A stretch of 64,000 nt of DNA, from assembly GCF_900099825.1 (NCBI RefSeq), contig NZ_LT629693.1, positions 1,178,001 through 1,242,000 of the forward strand, given 5' to 3'. Origin of the DNA: Bradyrhizobium ottawaense (lineage in GTDB: Bacteria; Pseudomonadota; Alphaproteobacteria; Rhizobiales; Xanthobacteraceae). Made by a program: the position numbers and the translations under genes. The notes beneath the pieces were generated by a model. The model searched no databases, was not told where the DNA came from, and saw only the letters and a list, made by a program, of their open reading frames with translations. Below are positions 25,673 to 34,271 of the stretch, piece after piece (the first letter of the stretch is position 1; each line of letters opens with the position of its first letter).

Positions 25673-26545
25673 ATGACCTCACCCCCTCTCGCGACATATT
25701 CGATCGGCGGCGTCACGCACTACGGCGCCGTGACCGACGCCGGCATCGTCGATCTCTCCCCGCGTTTCGGGAAAGACTATCCGACGCTGCGCGAAGCCAT
25801 CGCGGCCGGTGCGCTGATGAAGCTCGCCGACGACGCGGCGCGCCGTTCGCCCGACCACGCGCTCGATGCGATCGCCTGGCAGCCGCCGATCCCCGCGCCG
25901 GAAAAGATCATCTGCATCGGCGTGAACTATCCGGACCGCAACGCCGAGTACAAGGACGGCCAGGACGCGCCAAAGTATCCGAGCATGTTCATGCGCACGC
26001 CGCGCTCCTTTGTCGGCCACAATGCGCCGCTGGTCCGCCCCCGCGCCTCGCCGCAGCTCGATTACGAGGGCGAACTGGTGATCGTGATCGGCAAGGCCGG
26101 CCGGCACATCAAGGAGAGCGCCGCGCTGGATCACATCGCCGCCATCACACTCTGCAACGAAGGCACCATCCGCGACTGGGTGCGGCACGCCAAGTTCAAC
26201 GTCACCCAAGGCAAGAATTTCGATTCCACCGGCAGCCTTGGGCCCTGGCTGGTGCCTTATACCAACGAAGCGCAGATCGCGGACATTCACCTGACCACCA
26301 AGGTCAATGGCGAGCCCCGGCAGGACGACCGCACCGGACGGCTGATCTTCGGCTTCCGCTACCTCCTCAGCTATATCTCGACCTTCACCACGCTGGTGCC
26401 CGGCGACGTCATCGTGACGGGCACGCCGACCGGGGCCGGCGCGCGGTTCGATCCACCGCGTTACCTCAAGCCCGGCGACGTCATCGAAGTCGAAGCCGAA
26501 GGCGTCGGTGTGTTACGCAATGGCGTGGTCGACGAAGCCCAGTAA
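25673..26545 (+). CDS. hpaG: Fumarylacetoacetate-hydrolase-family decarboxylase/isomerase HpaG (single domain)
   Basis: This 290-residue FAH-family protein should decarboxylate and isomerise 5-oxopent-3-ene-1,2,5-tricarboxylate in the homoprotocatechuate route. It has an N-terminal cap (residues 1-70) and the metal-binding core with IICIGVNYPDRNAEY, SPQLDYEGELVIVIGKAGRH, ITLCNEGTIRDW and PGDVIVTGTPTGAGARFDPP. Metal ligands are the two Glu in the DYEGEL block and the Asp or Glu of CNEGT. E. coli HpaG has two such domains; here only one is present, so one active site may do both steps. It is assigned by context more than by unique motifs. Confidence 0.82.
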   Translation: MTSPPLATYSIGGVTHYGAVTDAGIVDLSPRFGKDYPTLREAIAAGALMKLADDAARRSPDHALDAIAWQPPIPAPEKIICIGVNYPDRNAEYKDGQDAPKYPSMFMRTPRSFVGHNAPLVRPRASPQLDYEGELVIVIGKAGRHIKESAALDHIAAITLCNEGTIRDWVRHAKFNVTQGKNFDSTGSLGPWLVPYTNEAQIADIHLTTKVNGEPRQDDRTGRLIFGFRYLLSYISTFTTLVPGDVIVTGTPTGAGARFDPPRYLKPGDVIEVEAEGVGVLRNGVVDEAQ

Positions 26546-26570
26546 ATCCCGTGAGCGATTGGACAGTACA

Positions 26571-28199
26571 ATGACTTCAACTTCCGGCGGCGAAGCAATC
26601 GTCAATGGCCTCGTCGCGCATGGCGTCGACACCGTGTTCGGCCTGCCCGGCGCGCAGATCTACGGCCTGTTCGACGCCTTCCATCAGGCGCAGCTCAAGG
26701 TGATCGGCGCCCGTCACGAGCAGGCCTGCGGTTACATGGCCTATGGCTACGCCCGATCCACCGGCCGCCCCGGCGTGTTCAGCGTGGTGCCCGGCCCCGG
26801 CGTGCTCAATGCCGGCGCGGCGCTCCTGACCGCGTTCGGATCGAACGAGCCGGTGCTGTGCCTGACCGGCCAGGTGCCGACGCAATTTCTCGGCAAGGGC
26901 CGCGGCCATCTGCACGAAATGCCGGACCAATTGGCGACGCTGAAGACTTTTGTGAAATGGGCCGACCGCATCGAATATCCGGATGCCGCGCCCGCGATGG
27001 TCTCCCGCGCGTTTCAGGAGATGCTGTCGGGGCGGCGCGGTCCGGTGTCGCTGGAAATGCCGTGGGACGTGTTCACCCAGCGCGCGGAAGTCGGCGCGGC
27101 AAAGCCGTTCGATCTGTTCGCGGCGCCAATGCCCGATCCCGACCGGATCAAGGCCGCGGCGGCGCTCGTCAAGGGCAGCAAGGCGCCGATGATCTTTGTC
27201 GGCAGCGGCGCCATCCATGCTGCTGAGGAAATCCTCGAACTCGCCGAGATGATCGACGCGCCTGTCGTGGCGTTCCGCAGCGGCCGCGGCATCGTCTCCA
27301 ATGCCCATGAACTCGGGCTGACCATGGCGGCAGCCTACAAGCTATGGCCGCACACCGACCTGATGATCGGCATCGGCACCCGGCTGGAACTGCCGACGAT
27401 GTCGCGCTGGCCCTATCGCCCCGACGGCCTGAAATCGATCCGGATCGACATCGATGCGGTCGAGATGCGGCGCTTCACGCCGGATTGCGCCGTGATCGCC
27501 GATGCCAGGGCCGGCACCGCCGACCTCGCCGCCGCCGTGAAGAAGGCCGGCTACAGCAAGAGCAGCGGCCGGCGTGTCGCGATCCGTGAGGCGACGGCTG
27601 CCTCGCATCAGGAGATCCAGAAGATCCAGCCGCAGATGGCGTATCTGAACATCCTGCGCGAGGTGCTGCCGGCCAACGCGATCGTCACCGATGAGCTGTC
27701 GCAGGTCGGCTTTGCCTCCTGGTACGGCTTTCCAATCTATGAGCCGCGCACCTTCATCACCTCGGGCTATCAGGGCACGCTCGGCTCCGGCTTCCCGACC
27801 GCGCTCGGTGCCAAGGTCGCCAATCCGGATCGGCCCGTGGTCGCGATCACCGGCGATGGCGGCTTCATGTTCGCGGTGCAGGAACTGGCGACCGCCGTGC
27901 AGTTTGGGATCGGCGTGGTGACCCTGATCTTCAACAACAACGCCTATGGCAATGTGCGCCGCGACCAGGTGCAGCGCTTCGAAGGCCGCGTGGTCGCCTC
28001 CGACCTCGTCAATCCGGATTTCGTCAAGCTCGCGGAATCCTTCGGCGTCGGCGCCGCGCGCGTCACCTCACCCGATCATTTCCGTCCCGCATTGGAGAAG
28101 GCACTCGCCGACGGCGGGCCTTACGTGATTGCCATCGAGGTGCCGACGGATTCGGAAGTTTCACCGTGGGCGTTCATTCACCCGGCGAAGAACAACTAG
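26571..28199 (+). CDS. Thiamine-diphosphate-dependent enzyme (acetolactate-synthase/2-oxoacid-decarboxylase family)
   Basis: This 542-residue protein has the three ThDP-enzyme domains: the pyrimidine-binding N-terminal domain with catalytic Glu in GARHEQACGYMAYGYARSTG, a central domain, and the diphosphate-binding C-terminal domain with GDGGFMFAVQELATAVQFGI and NNNAYGN. The family includes acetolactate synthases, benzoylformate and arylpyruvate decarboxylases. It is the last gene of the hpa run, 25 bp after hpaG, which hints at a 2-oxoacid or arylpyruvate substrate feeding arylacetate degradation. That is inference; the sequence does not settle the substrate. The start ATG has only a weak ribosome site. 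Confidence 0.85.
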   Translation: MTSTSGGEAIVNGLVAHGVDTVFGLPGAQIYGLFDAFHQAQLKVIGARHEQACGYMAYGYARSTGRPGVFSVVPGPGVLNAGAALLTAFGSNEPVLCLTGQVPTQFLGKGRGHLHEMPDQLATLKTFVKWADRIEYPDAAPAMVSRAFQEMLSGRRGPVSLEMPWDVFTQRAEVGAAKPFDLFAAPMPDPDRIKAAAALVKGSKAPMIFVGSGAIHAAEEILELAEMIDAPVVAFRSGRGIVSNAHELGLTMAAAYKLWPHTDLMIGIGTRLELPTMSRWPYRPDGLKSIRIDIDAVEMRRFTPDCAVIADARAGTADLAAAVKKAGYSKSSGRRVAIREATAASHQEIQKIQPQMAYLNILREVLPANAIVTDELSQVGFASWYGFPIYEPRTFITSGYQGTLGSGFPTALGAKVANPDRPVVAITGDGGFMFAVQELATAVQFGIGVVTLIFNNNAYGNVRRDQVQRFEGRVVASDLVNPDFVKLAESFGVGAARVTSPDHFRPALEKALADGGPYVIAIEVPTDSEVSPWAFIHPAKNN

Positions 28200-28233
28200 A
28201 GCGTCGCCGCCAACTTGATGGAAAGGCACGCCT

Positions 28234-28330
28234 CCTTCCTTCTCCCATCGAAGTCGGATCTATCCGACTTCGACAATATAATGATAATGTCCATCTCGGG
28301 TAAACCCGAGTTGGGGTGAGAGAAGGAAGG
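28234..28330. repeat. Nested palindromes between convergent genes
   Basis: Outer arms CCTTCCTTCTC (28234-28244) and GAGAAGGAAGG (28320-28330) enclose two perfect palindromes: 11-base arms at 28249-28259 and 28262-28272, and CTCGGGT-AA-ACCCGAG at 28295-28310. It lies between the tail-to-tail ThDP and alkB genes and could end transcription from both sides. Confidence 0.75.
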
Positions 28331-28335
28331 GTCAA

Positions 28336-29001
28336 TCACCGCGCTTTGCGGAACGTGAGATTGATGCGCTGGCGACCCATCACGGCGTGGTCGCCGTCGG
28401 CGAGCGGGGCGACGCCGTGAAAGAACAGCCGCGACGGCCCGCCCCATACCACGACGTCGCCGTGCTCCAGCCGGTAGCGCTGCGGCTTGTCGGCGCGCTT
28501 GGGGCCGCCGAACAGGAAGGTCGCGGGCAATCCCAGCGACACCGATACGATCGGCGCGCCGAAATCGATTTCGTTCCGGTCCTGATGCAGCGACATCCGC
28601 GCGCCCGGCGCGTAGCGGTTGATCAGGCAGGCATCGGGCGAAAAGCCCTCGAAGCCGCCGTCGCTCGCCGCCATCTCGGCCAGCGCGCGAAATACCGGCG
28701 GCATCGCTAGCCAGGGCTGGCCGGAGACGGGATCGACGCCGTCATAGCGATAGCCGCTATGGTCGGTGACCCAGCCGGCATTGCCGCAATTGGTCATCGC
28801 CACCGACATCTGGTGGCCGCCGGGCGTGAACATGCGCCGGAACGGCGCCTGCGTGACGATCTCGCGCAAGCTCGCGATCAATTCGCTCTCATGGGGCTTT
28901 ACGAATCCGCGCAGCAGCACCGCGCCATCCGCCATCGCTTCGCGCGGCGGGCGTACATCGGGAACGGCTTCGAACAAATCCGCAGTCAATGCAGAACACA
29001 C
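28336..29001 (-). CDS. alkB: Alpha-ketoglutarate-dependent DNA/RNA alkylation repair dioxygenase AlkB
   Basis: This 221-residue protein reverses N1-methyladenine and N3-methylcytosine damage by oxidative demethylation. The Fe(II) triad is His139 and Asp141 (SLHQDRNEID) and His195 (FFHGVAPL); the 2-oxoglutarate-binding RQRINLTFR and nucleotide-lid residues (GYRYDGVDPVSGQPW) are present. The frame opens with GTG directly after the upstream stop; a TTG four codons in would give LTADLFE, closer to other AlkB N-termini. It lies in tandem behind a second 2OG-Fe(II) oxygenase gene that is frameshifted. No ada-type regulator is in view. Confidence 0.94.
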   Translation of the reverse strand: MCSALTADLFEAVPDVRPPREAMADGAVLLRGFVKPHESELIASLREIVTQAPFRRMFTPGGHQMSVAMTNCGNAGWVTDHSGYRYDGVDPVSGQPWLAMPPVFRALAEMAASDGGFEGFSPDACLINRYAPGARMSLHQDRNEIDFGAPIVSVSLGLPATFLFGGPKRADKPQRYRLEHGDVVVWGGPSRLFFHGVAPLADGDHAVMGRQRINLTFRKAR

Positions 29002-29744
29002 TCACTTTGCATCGTGAAAGATCACGCCGACGGTATGACGATGGCCGGAGCGGATCCGGCTGACGCCATGGCGCAGATTAACGCGGTAGAACCCGCGCGT
29101 CCCCTGTACCGGCCGGTGATGCACAGCAAAGGCCACCGCATCGCCCTGCGCCAGCGGAACCACTTCGGGCCGCGACTGCATCCGCGGCCGCTGCTCGGTC
29201 AACACGAACTCGCCGCGGCAAAATCGCGGCCGGGTTCCGAGAGCAGGATCGCGACCTGAAGCGGGAACACATGCTCGCCGTAGAGGTCCTGATGCAGGCA
29301 ATTGTAGTCGCCGGCGCCATATTGCAGCAGCAGCGGCATTGGCCGGGTCTGACCGGCATCATGGCAGCGCTTCAGGAACGCCTCATGGCGATCGGGGTAG
29401 CGGATGTCGATCCCCATGGTCTCGTTCCAGCGATTGGCGACGCCGCATAGCCGCGCGTAGAGCGCTGGCCGCAATTGTCCGATCAGGTCGGGCAGCGGGT
29501 AGTTGAAATACTTGTATTCGCCGCGGCCAAAGCCGTGCCGGCCCATCACGATCCGGCTGCGGAAGTTTGTGTCGTCGGGATAGAGCGCCGTGATGGCGGC
29601 GCACTCATCCGGCGACAACAGTCCCTTCAGGACGGCGCAGCCCTGCGCGTCGAGGTCGGTGGTGGCCTGGGTCCAATCGATGGCATCGATGCGGGCGGCG
29701 ATATCGGCGGCGGGGCGATCGATGGCTTTTGCGGTTGCTTTCAT
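29002..29744 (-). pseudogene. 2OG-Fe(II) oxygenase, broken by a single-base frameshift
   Basis: Two overlapping frames together encode one prolyl-hydroxylase-like 2OG-Fe(II) oxygenase of about 247 residues. The first (29744 down to 29199) has the metal motif in GDYNCLHQDLYGEHVFPLQV and reads well to SEPGRDF, then ends AAASSC and stops. The second (to 29002) picks up exactly where the family should continue, GEFVLTEQRPRMQSR, and carries the distal region FYRVNLRHGVSRIRSGHRHT. One base is missing near 29210-29222, in TTTTGCCGCGGCGAG. The stop lies right before alkB, so the two formed a unit, probably for alkylation repair. A sequencing error cannot be excluded; otherwise it is a recent pseudogene. 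Confidence 0.85.
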
Positions 29745-29803
29745 GGGCGGCAGTCTCGCAAACCGGGCCGGCGAGCGCCACCCGATTTCCGGTAAACTAC
29801 CTC

Positions 29804-29930
29804 GTCGTCCCCGCGAACGCGGGGACCCATACGCCGCGGCAGTTGTTGTGCGATTGGTCTCAGCTACCGCGCGTTATCGACAAATCACGCGGTATGGGTC
29901 CCGGCGCGCGCTTCGCTTGGCCGGGACGAC
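29804..29930. repeat. Palindromic repeat (GTCGTCCCCG family)
   Basis: Left arm 29804-29832 (GTCGTCCCCGCGAACGCGGG start) and right arm 29892-29930 pair through GGGACCCATAC/GTATGGGTCCC and the outer GTCGTCC/GGGACGAC; the right arm carries an insertion. It ends three bases before the DUF2848 stop and lies downstream of that operon. Confidence 0.85.
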
Positions 29931-29932
29931 AA

Positions 29933-30619
29933 TCACCCCAGCACCGGCAGCGCAATCACATCATAGCCGTGGCTGATGTTCCGCTTCAGTACCGGATCCT
30001 CCAGTTCGAACTCGAACCGGCTCGCCGGGCGGATGCCGCCCTTGGCCGCAAAGGTTCCGCCGAACATCGCGCAGCCGTCGGGCAGGCCCTTGCCGCCAAA
30101 ACCGCGCGCGATCAGATCTGTCACCGGCAGCATGCCGTCGAGCGTGCCTTCCTGGTAGAGCACCCGCGCGCCATCGATAACGGCCCAGGAGCGCAGGATC
30201 ATCTGGTCCCAGTGACCGATGACGTCTTCCAGTTCCCACAGCACCGGGGCAACCGGCTTGTCGCACATCTGCTTGGAGACGGTGACGCTGTAGGCTTCGA
30301 CCTTGCGGTCGGTATGGTCGGAGCCGCAGCCGACGAAGGTGCGACCCTGCCAGCCGATCAGCACGAACTCGACCTCGCCGGAGGAATCACCGCCGGAGAC
30401 CTCGATACGATCCGCCATGGTGATCCGGCACGCCGCGACCCGATAATAAATCGGCGTCGATGCCGGGCGCGCGATGCCGATGGCTTCGAGTTCGGCGATA
30501 TGCTTGTCGCGCGCGACCGGATCGCGTCCGGTCCAGCCGGCGATGACCGCCCGGTCGATCGCAAGCGTCAATGGCGTGCCGGCGCCCTTGTCTTCGATGG
30601 TGAAGGTCAGATCAAACAC
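29933..30619 (-). CDS. DUF2848 family protein
   Basis: This 228-residue protein matches the DUF2848 family, seen in segments VIAGWTGRDPVARDKHIAEL, VGCGSDHTDRKVEAYSVTVS, KQMCDKPVAPVLWELEDVIG and LPDGCAMFGGTFAAKGGIRP. The fold resembles fumarylacetoacetate-hydrolase-like enzymes, but I can assign no reaction. The GTG start overlaps the amidase stop by eight bases, so the two are coupled. DUF2848 genes are often next to amidases and transporters, which suggests a hydrolytic or isomerising step on the same substrate. It is the last gene of the AtuA operon. Confidence 0.85.
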   Translation of the reverse strand: MFDLTFTIEDKGAGTPLTLAIDRAVIAGWTGRDPVARDKHIAELEAIGIARPASTPIYYRVAACRITMADRIEVSGGDSSGEVEFVLIGWQGRTFVGCGSDHTDRKVEAYSVTVSKQMCDKPVAPVLWELEDVIGHWDQMILRSWAVIDGARVLYQEGTLDGMLPVTDLIARGFGGKGLPDGCAMFGGTFAAKGGIRPASRFEFELEDPVLKRNISHGYDVIALPVLG

Positions 30620-31961
30620 GGATGATGTTCTCCATTCCGGCCGCGAGTTCGAGGATGCGTCGATCCGATCCGCCCGCGGCGGCCAGCATCAGCCCGACCG
30701 GCACCTCGCCGTCGCGATGCGCCGGCAGCGAGATTGCGCAGCCGTCGAGCACGTTGATCAGGGTGCAGTTGCGCAGGGCGCGCAAGTTCTGGATCGTAAA
30801 GGCCTTGTCATCGGCGAGATCGGCGATGACAGGCGGCGTATTCGCGGTGGTCGGCAACGCCAGCGCGTCGTAAGGCGCGATGCGTTGCTCCGTCCGCGCA
30901 ATAAACGACCGCCGCGCGTTGACGATATCGATATAATCGGCGGCACTGATGCCTTCGCCGCGCATGATGCGGGCCGCCACGCGGGGATCGTAGATGTCGC
31001 CCTTGCTCGTGATCAGGTAGCGATGCCAGGCATAGCTTTCCGCCGCAGCCAAGCCGCCCTTGGCATTCATCACGCCGACATCGTGGAATTCCGGTACCTC
31101 GATCCGTTCGATCAGGGCGCCCGCGCGCGACAGGGATTCCAGCGCCCGCTCGAACGTCTTCGCCACCGCCGCGTCGAGGTCGTCGAGCGCTACCGTCGTG
31201 GGCACCGCGAGCCGCATGCCCTTTACGGAGCGCGGCTGCAACGGTTGCACTTTCTCATCGGCCAGCACGGCGTCGAGTACCGCGCAGCAGGCGACGCTGC
31301 GCGCCAGCGGTCCAAAGCTGTCGAGCGAGAACGACAGCGGCACGCCGCCGTCGAGCGGCACGCGGCGTTGCGTCGGCTTGAAGCCGACAATGCCGTTGAA
31401 GGCCGCCGGGATCCGGCAGGACCCGCCGGTATCGGTGCCGAGCGCACCGTAGGCCATTTGATCGGCGATCGAGACCGCAGCACCCGAGGACGAACCTCCG
31501 GGCACATGGCCGACGCTGCGGTTCCAGGCGCTCTTCGGCGTGCCGTAATGCGGATTGATGCCGATGCCGGAATACGCGAATTCGGTCATGTTGGTGCGGC
31601 CGATCACGATGAAGCCGGCCCGGCGCAACCGCGCCACCACGGTCGCATCGGCTTCCGCGGGCGCCGAATCCTCCAGCGCGCGGGAACCGGCGCGGGTCAC
31701 CTGCCCCTTGATATCGAAGAGATCCTTGATCGAGACCGGAATGCCCGCAAAGGGCGACGGCGCGGCATTTGCCTTGCGCAGCCGATCCATGGCGTCGGCG
31801 GCGGCAAGGGCTGCGTCCCTGTCGACGTGAATGAAGACACGCTGGCCCTCGCCCGCGGGGTCGGCGATTTTGGCGAGGCATTCCTCGGCCAGCTTGCGGG
31901 CGGAGGTCGCGCCGGAAACGAGATCGGCGGCCAGGGAGGCAAGTGTCGGCATGTCAGGCAT
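30612..31961 (-). CDS. Amidase signature family protein
   Basis: This 449-residue amidase has the Ser-cisSer-Lys machinery: Lys in PVSIKDLFDIKG, the cis-Ser in GHVPGGSSSGAAVSIADQMA and the nucleophile Ser in GTDTGGSCRIPAAFNGIVGF. Amidases of this family hydrolyse amides, ureas or allophanate, or act as GatA; absence of gatB/gatC and the catabolic setting argue for a free amidase. I start it at 31961 (MPDMPTLASL), after GATGGAATAAAG; 31952 is an alternative. It is 25 bp behind the AtuA-related gene and overlaps DUF2848, so all four belong to one operon. Confidence 0.9.
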   Translation of the reverse strand: MPDMPTLASLAADLVSGATSARKLAEECLAKIADPAGEGQRVFIHVDRDAALAAADAMDRLRKANAAPSPFAGIPVSIKDLFDIKGQVTRAGSRALEDSAPAEADATVVARLRRAGFIVIGRTNMTEFAYSGIGINPHYGTPKSAWNRSVGHVPGGSSSGAAVSIADQMAYGALGTDTGGSCRIPAAFNGIVGFKPTQRRVPLDGGVPLSFSLDSFGPLARSVACCAVLDAVLADEKVQPLQPRSVKGMRLAVPTTVALDDLDAAVAKTFERALESLSRAGALIERIEVPEFHDVGVMNAKGGLAAAESYAWHRYLITSKGDIYDPRVAARIMRGEGISAADYIDIVNARRSFIARTEQRIAPYDALALPTTANTPPVIADLADDKAFTIQNLRALRNCTLINVLDGCAISLPAHRDGEVPVGLMLAAAGGSDRRILELAAGMENIIRV

Positions 31962-31986
31962 CTTTATTCCATCGCTTCTGTTGGCG

Positions 31987-32307
31987 CTATTTGTGGTCCG
32001 GCGCGGGCGCAATGTCGAGATCGAGCAGCGCCGAACTCAGCGATTTGCCATGCGCATCGAGTGCCAGCGATCGCGTGACGCCGCCGCCGAGCGCCTGGTC
32101 CATGACAAAATTCAGCGCAGCCAGATTGGGCAGTTCATAGCGAACCACCTCGCCCGCGACAACGCCGGCGAAATGGGCTTTCACCCGCTCCGCCGTGACC
32201 TGTTCGAGCAGGACAGGATAATCCTTCGCGTCATAGGCGATGACGGAGATATTGGAGATATTGCCCTTGTCGCCGGTGCGGGAATGGGCGATCTCGCGCA
32301 GCTTCAC
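31987..32307 (-). CDS. AtuA-related small protein (AtuA C-terminal ferredoxin-like domain)
   Basis: This 106-residue protein matches the C-terminal domain that many AtuA-family proteins carry fused. It begins with GTG, MKLREIAHSRTGDKGNISNI, directly after the AtuA stop codon with one base between, and has LVRYELPNLAALNFVM-like VVRYELPNLAALNFVMDQAL and GGGVTRSLALDAHGKSLSSA. The conserved SRTGDKGN motif is clear. Here the two AtuA domains are separate proteins that probably form one complex. Its biochemical role is unknown. Confidence 0.85.
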   Translation of the reverse strand: MKLREIAHSRTGDKGNISNISVIAYDAKDYPVLLEQVTAERVKAHFAGVVAGEVVRYELPNLAALNFVMDQALGGGVTRSLALDAHGKSLSSALLDLDIAPAPDHK

Positions 32308-32308
32308 G

Positions 32309-33649
32309 TCATGCCCCCACGAAACGGACTTGCGGCTTTGCCAGTTCGCGCGGCAGCAGCACCGAGGCCACTGCGACCACGTCGCGCGCCGATTTCCAGG
32401 CGCCGCCGCCGGCCGCAGGCCCATTGGTATAGAGCGTCTCGACCTCGTTGCCGATCCGAACCGCCTCGCGCAGATTTTCGGTACGGCCGCTGACTCGAAC
32501 ACGCACTTCATACGGTTCGTTCGCACGCGCGGAGATTTCCGACCCGTGCAGCGCATCGACGCCGACCAGTTCGAACCTCAATTCGCTCGCCGCAACCCCG
32601 TTCAGCTTCAGCCGTTCGCGGACAATCTCCAGCGCCAATCGTCCGCGCGCCAGCGCACCGGGGCCGGCATAGGAAATCTGGCCCTCGCCGATATAGCTGT
32701 CGACATAGCCGACCGAGATTTTCAGCGTATCGGTTCGCCTGGTGCCACGACCTCCACTGACGCGCACGCGATCGGGTCCGATCTCCTCGACCGTCACTTC
32801 CGAGAAATCTGCGACCACATCCGGCTGGAAATACTTTTTGGGATCGTGCACCTCGTAGAGCAGTTGCTCCTTGCAGGTCCGCGCCGTCACCGCGCCGCCG
32901 GAGCCCGCGACCTTGGTGATGACGAGGCTGCCGTCTTCGCCGACCTCGCCGATGGGGAAACCGAGCCGCGCCAGATCAGGCACATCCTTGTAGCCGGGAT
33001 CGGCAAAATAGCCGCCGGTGATCTGCCCGGCGCATTCCAGCAAATGCCCGGCGACGGTGCCCTGTCCCAGTAGATTCCAGTCGTCCATCGCCCAGCCGAA
33101 CGCATGAATCATCGGCGCCAGGAACAGCGCCGGATCCGAAGCTCGCCCGGTGATGACGATATCGGCACCCGCGGCAAGCGCCTTTGCCATCGGCTCGGCG
33201 CCGAGATAGGCGTTGGCCGACAGCAGCCGGTTTCCGAGCTGCTTGATAGTGCCGTCGAATTCCATGATCGGCAAATCGCCGTCCTTGCAGGCATCGAGCA
33301 CGTCATCGCCGACGATGGCAGCGACCTTCAGCGCCGACAGCCCGAGCGATTTCGCGATCTCGGCGACTTTCCGCGCAGCCGCTTCCGGATTGGCCGCGCC
33401 CATATTGGTGACGATCTTGATGCCCTTGGAAGCACAGACCGGCAGCACCGCGCGCATCCGCTCTTCCAGCAGCGGATCGTAGCCACCGTCTGGATTTTTC
33501 ATCCGCGCCTGCTGGGCCAGCGCCACAGTGCGTTCGCCGAGGCACTCGAACACGAGGTACTGGATGTCGCCCTTTTCGGCGAGTTCGACCGCGGGCTCGA
33601 TGCGATCGCCCGAATAGCCGGCACCGGATCCTATTCGAATCGTTCGCAC
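32309..33649 (-). CDS. AtuA family protein (DUF1446, acyclic terpene utilization)
   Basis: This 446-residue protein is the large DUF1446 part of the AtuA family. Blocks seen are RIGSGAGYSGDRIEPAVELA, YLVFECLGERTVALAQQA, VTNMGAANPEAAARKVAEIA, DIVITGRASDPALFLAPMIH and GHLLECAGQITGGYFADPGY. AtuA is named from Pseudomonas genes needed for citronellol/geraniol breakdown, but its reaction is not established. The start is GTG behind GGAGACGAT. It opens a minus-strand operon with the AtuA-related protein, an amidase and DUF2848, and is divergent from a DUF35-thiolase-SDR operon across about 200 bp. No atuC/atuF carboxylase genes are in view, so the substrate may not be a terpene. Confidence 0.88.
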   Translation of the reverse strand: MRTIRIGSGAGYSGDRIEPAVELAEKGDIQYLVFECLGERTVALAQQARMKNPDGGYDPLLEERMRAVLPVCASKGIKIVTNMGAANPEAAARKVAEIAKSLGLSALKVAAIVGDDVLDACKDGDLPIMEFDGTIKQLGNRLLSANAYLGAEPMAKALAAGADIVITGRASDPALFLAPMIHAFGWAMDDWNLLGQGTVAGHLLECAGQITGGYFADPGYKDVPDLARLGFPIGEVGEDGSLVITKVAGSGGAVTARTCKEQLLYEVHDPKKYFQPDVVADFSEVTVEEIGPDRVRVSGGRGTRRTDTLKISVGYVDSYIGEGQISYAGPGALARGRLALEIVRERLKLNGVAASELRFELVGVDALHGSEISARANEPYEVRVRVSGRTENLREAVRIGNEVETLYTNGPAAGGGAWKSARDVVAVASVLLPRELAKPQVRFVGA

Positions 33650-33852
33650 ATCGTCTCCATCGCCGGTGCAGGCGTACGCCTCGCAACTACAAATACCCTA
33701 GCGCGGGAAATCGCTGGCATACAAGCGCTCTCGTTTGCCGGAATGCGGCCATGCGGCAGCAACGCTGGACCGTTGACGTGGAATGGTCAAATGTCGCATC
33801 AAGATCGCAACAATGGGCGCAAGCCCACATCCCACCGGGAGGAATGCCTGAT

Positions 33853-34266
33853 ATGGCTGAGCCAGCGCGCGCCAAACCAAAACCGACGCCGGAAACCCAG
33901 CATTTCTGGGACGGCACTGCGGCCGGCGAGTTGCGCCTGCAGCGCTGCGACGCCTGCGCCAATGTCTATTTCCCGCCGCGCCCGTTCTGTCCGTCCTGCG
34001 CCTCGCGCAAGGTCAGCGTGTTCAAGGCAAGCGGCAAGGGCACGCTCTACAGCTATGTCATCAACCACCGCCCCGCAGCGCCGGGCTTCACCCCGCCTTA
34101 CGCGATCGCGATCGTCGAACTCGCCGAAGGCCCGCGCCTGATGAGCAACATCATCGATTGTCCGCAGACCCCGGAGGCACTCGAACTCGACATGAAGCTC
34201 GAAGTCGCGTTCGAGAAGCTCGACGACAAGATCACCCTTCCCCAGTTCCGTCCGGCGAAGGGCTAA
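33853..34266 (+). CDS. Zn-ribbon / OB-fold (DUF35) protein
   Basis: This 137-residue protein has an N-terminal rubredoxin-like zinc ribbon with four cysteines (RCDACANVYFPPRPFCPSCA) and a C-terminal OB fold (LYSYVINHRPAAPGFTPPYA, IAIVELAEGPRLMSNI). DUF35 proteins bind acyl-CoA and partner thiolases, hydratases or aldolases. The start at 33853 has GGGAGGA nine bases upstream. The thiolase follows after 5 bp, the classic pairing for steroid side-chain or acyl-CoA chemistry. Confidence 0.9.
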   Translation: MAEPARAKPKPTPETQHFWDGTAAGELRLQRCDACANVYFPPRPFCPSCASRKVSVFKASGKGTLYSYVINHRPAAPGFTPPYAIAIVELAEGPRLMSNIIDCPQTPEALELDMKLEVAFEKLDDKITLPQFRPAKG

Positions 34267-34271
34267 GCACC

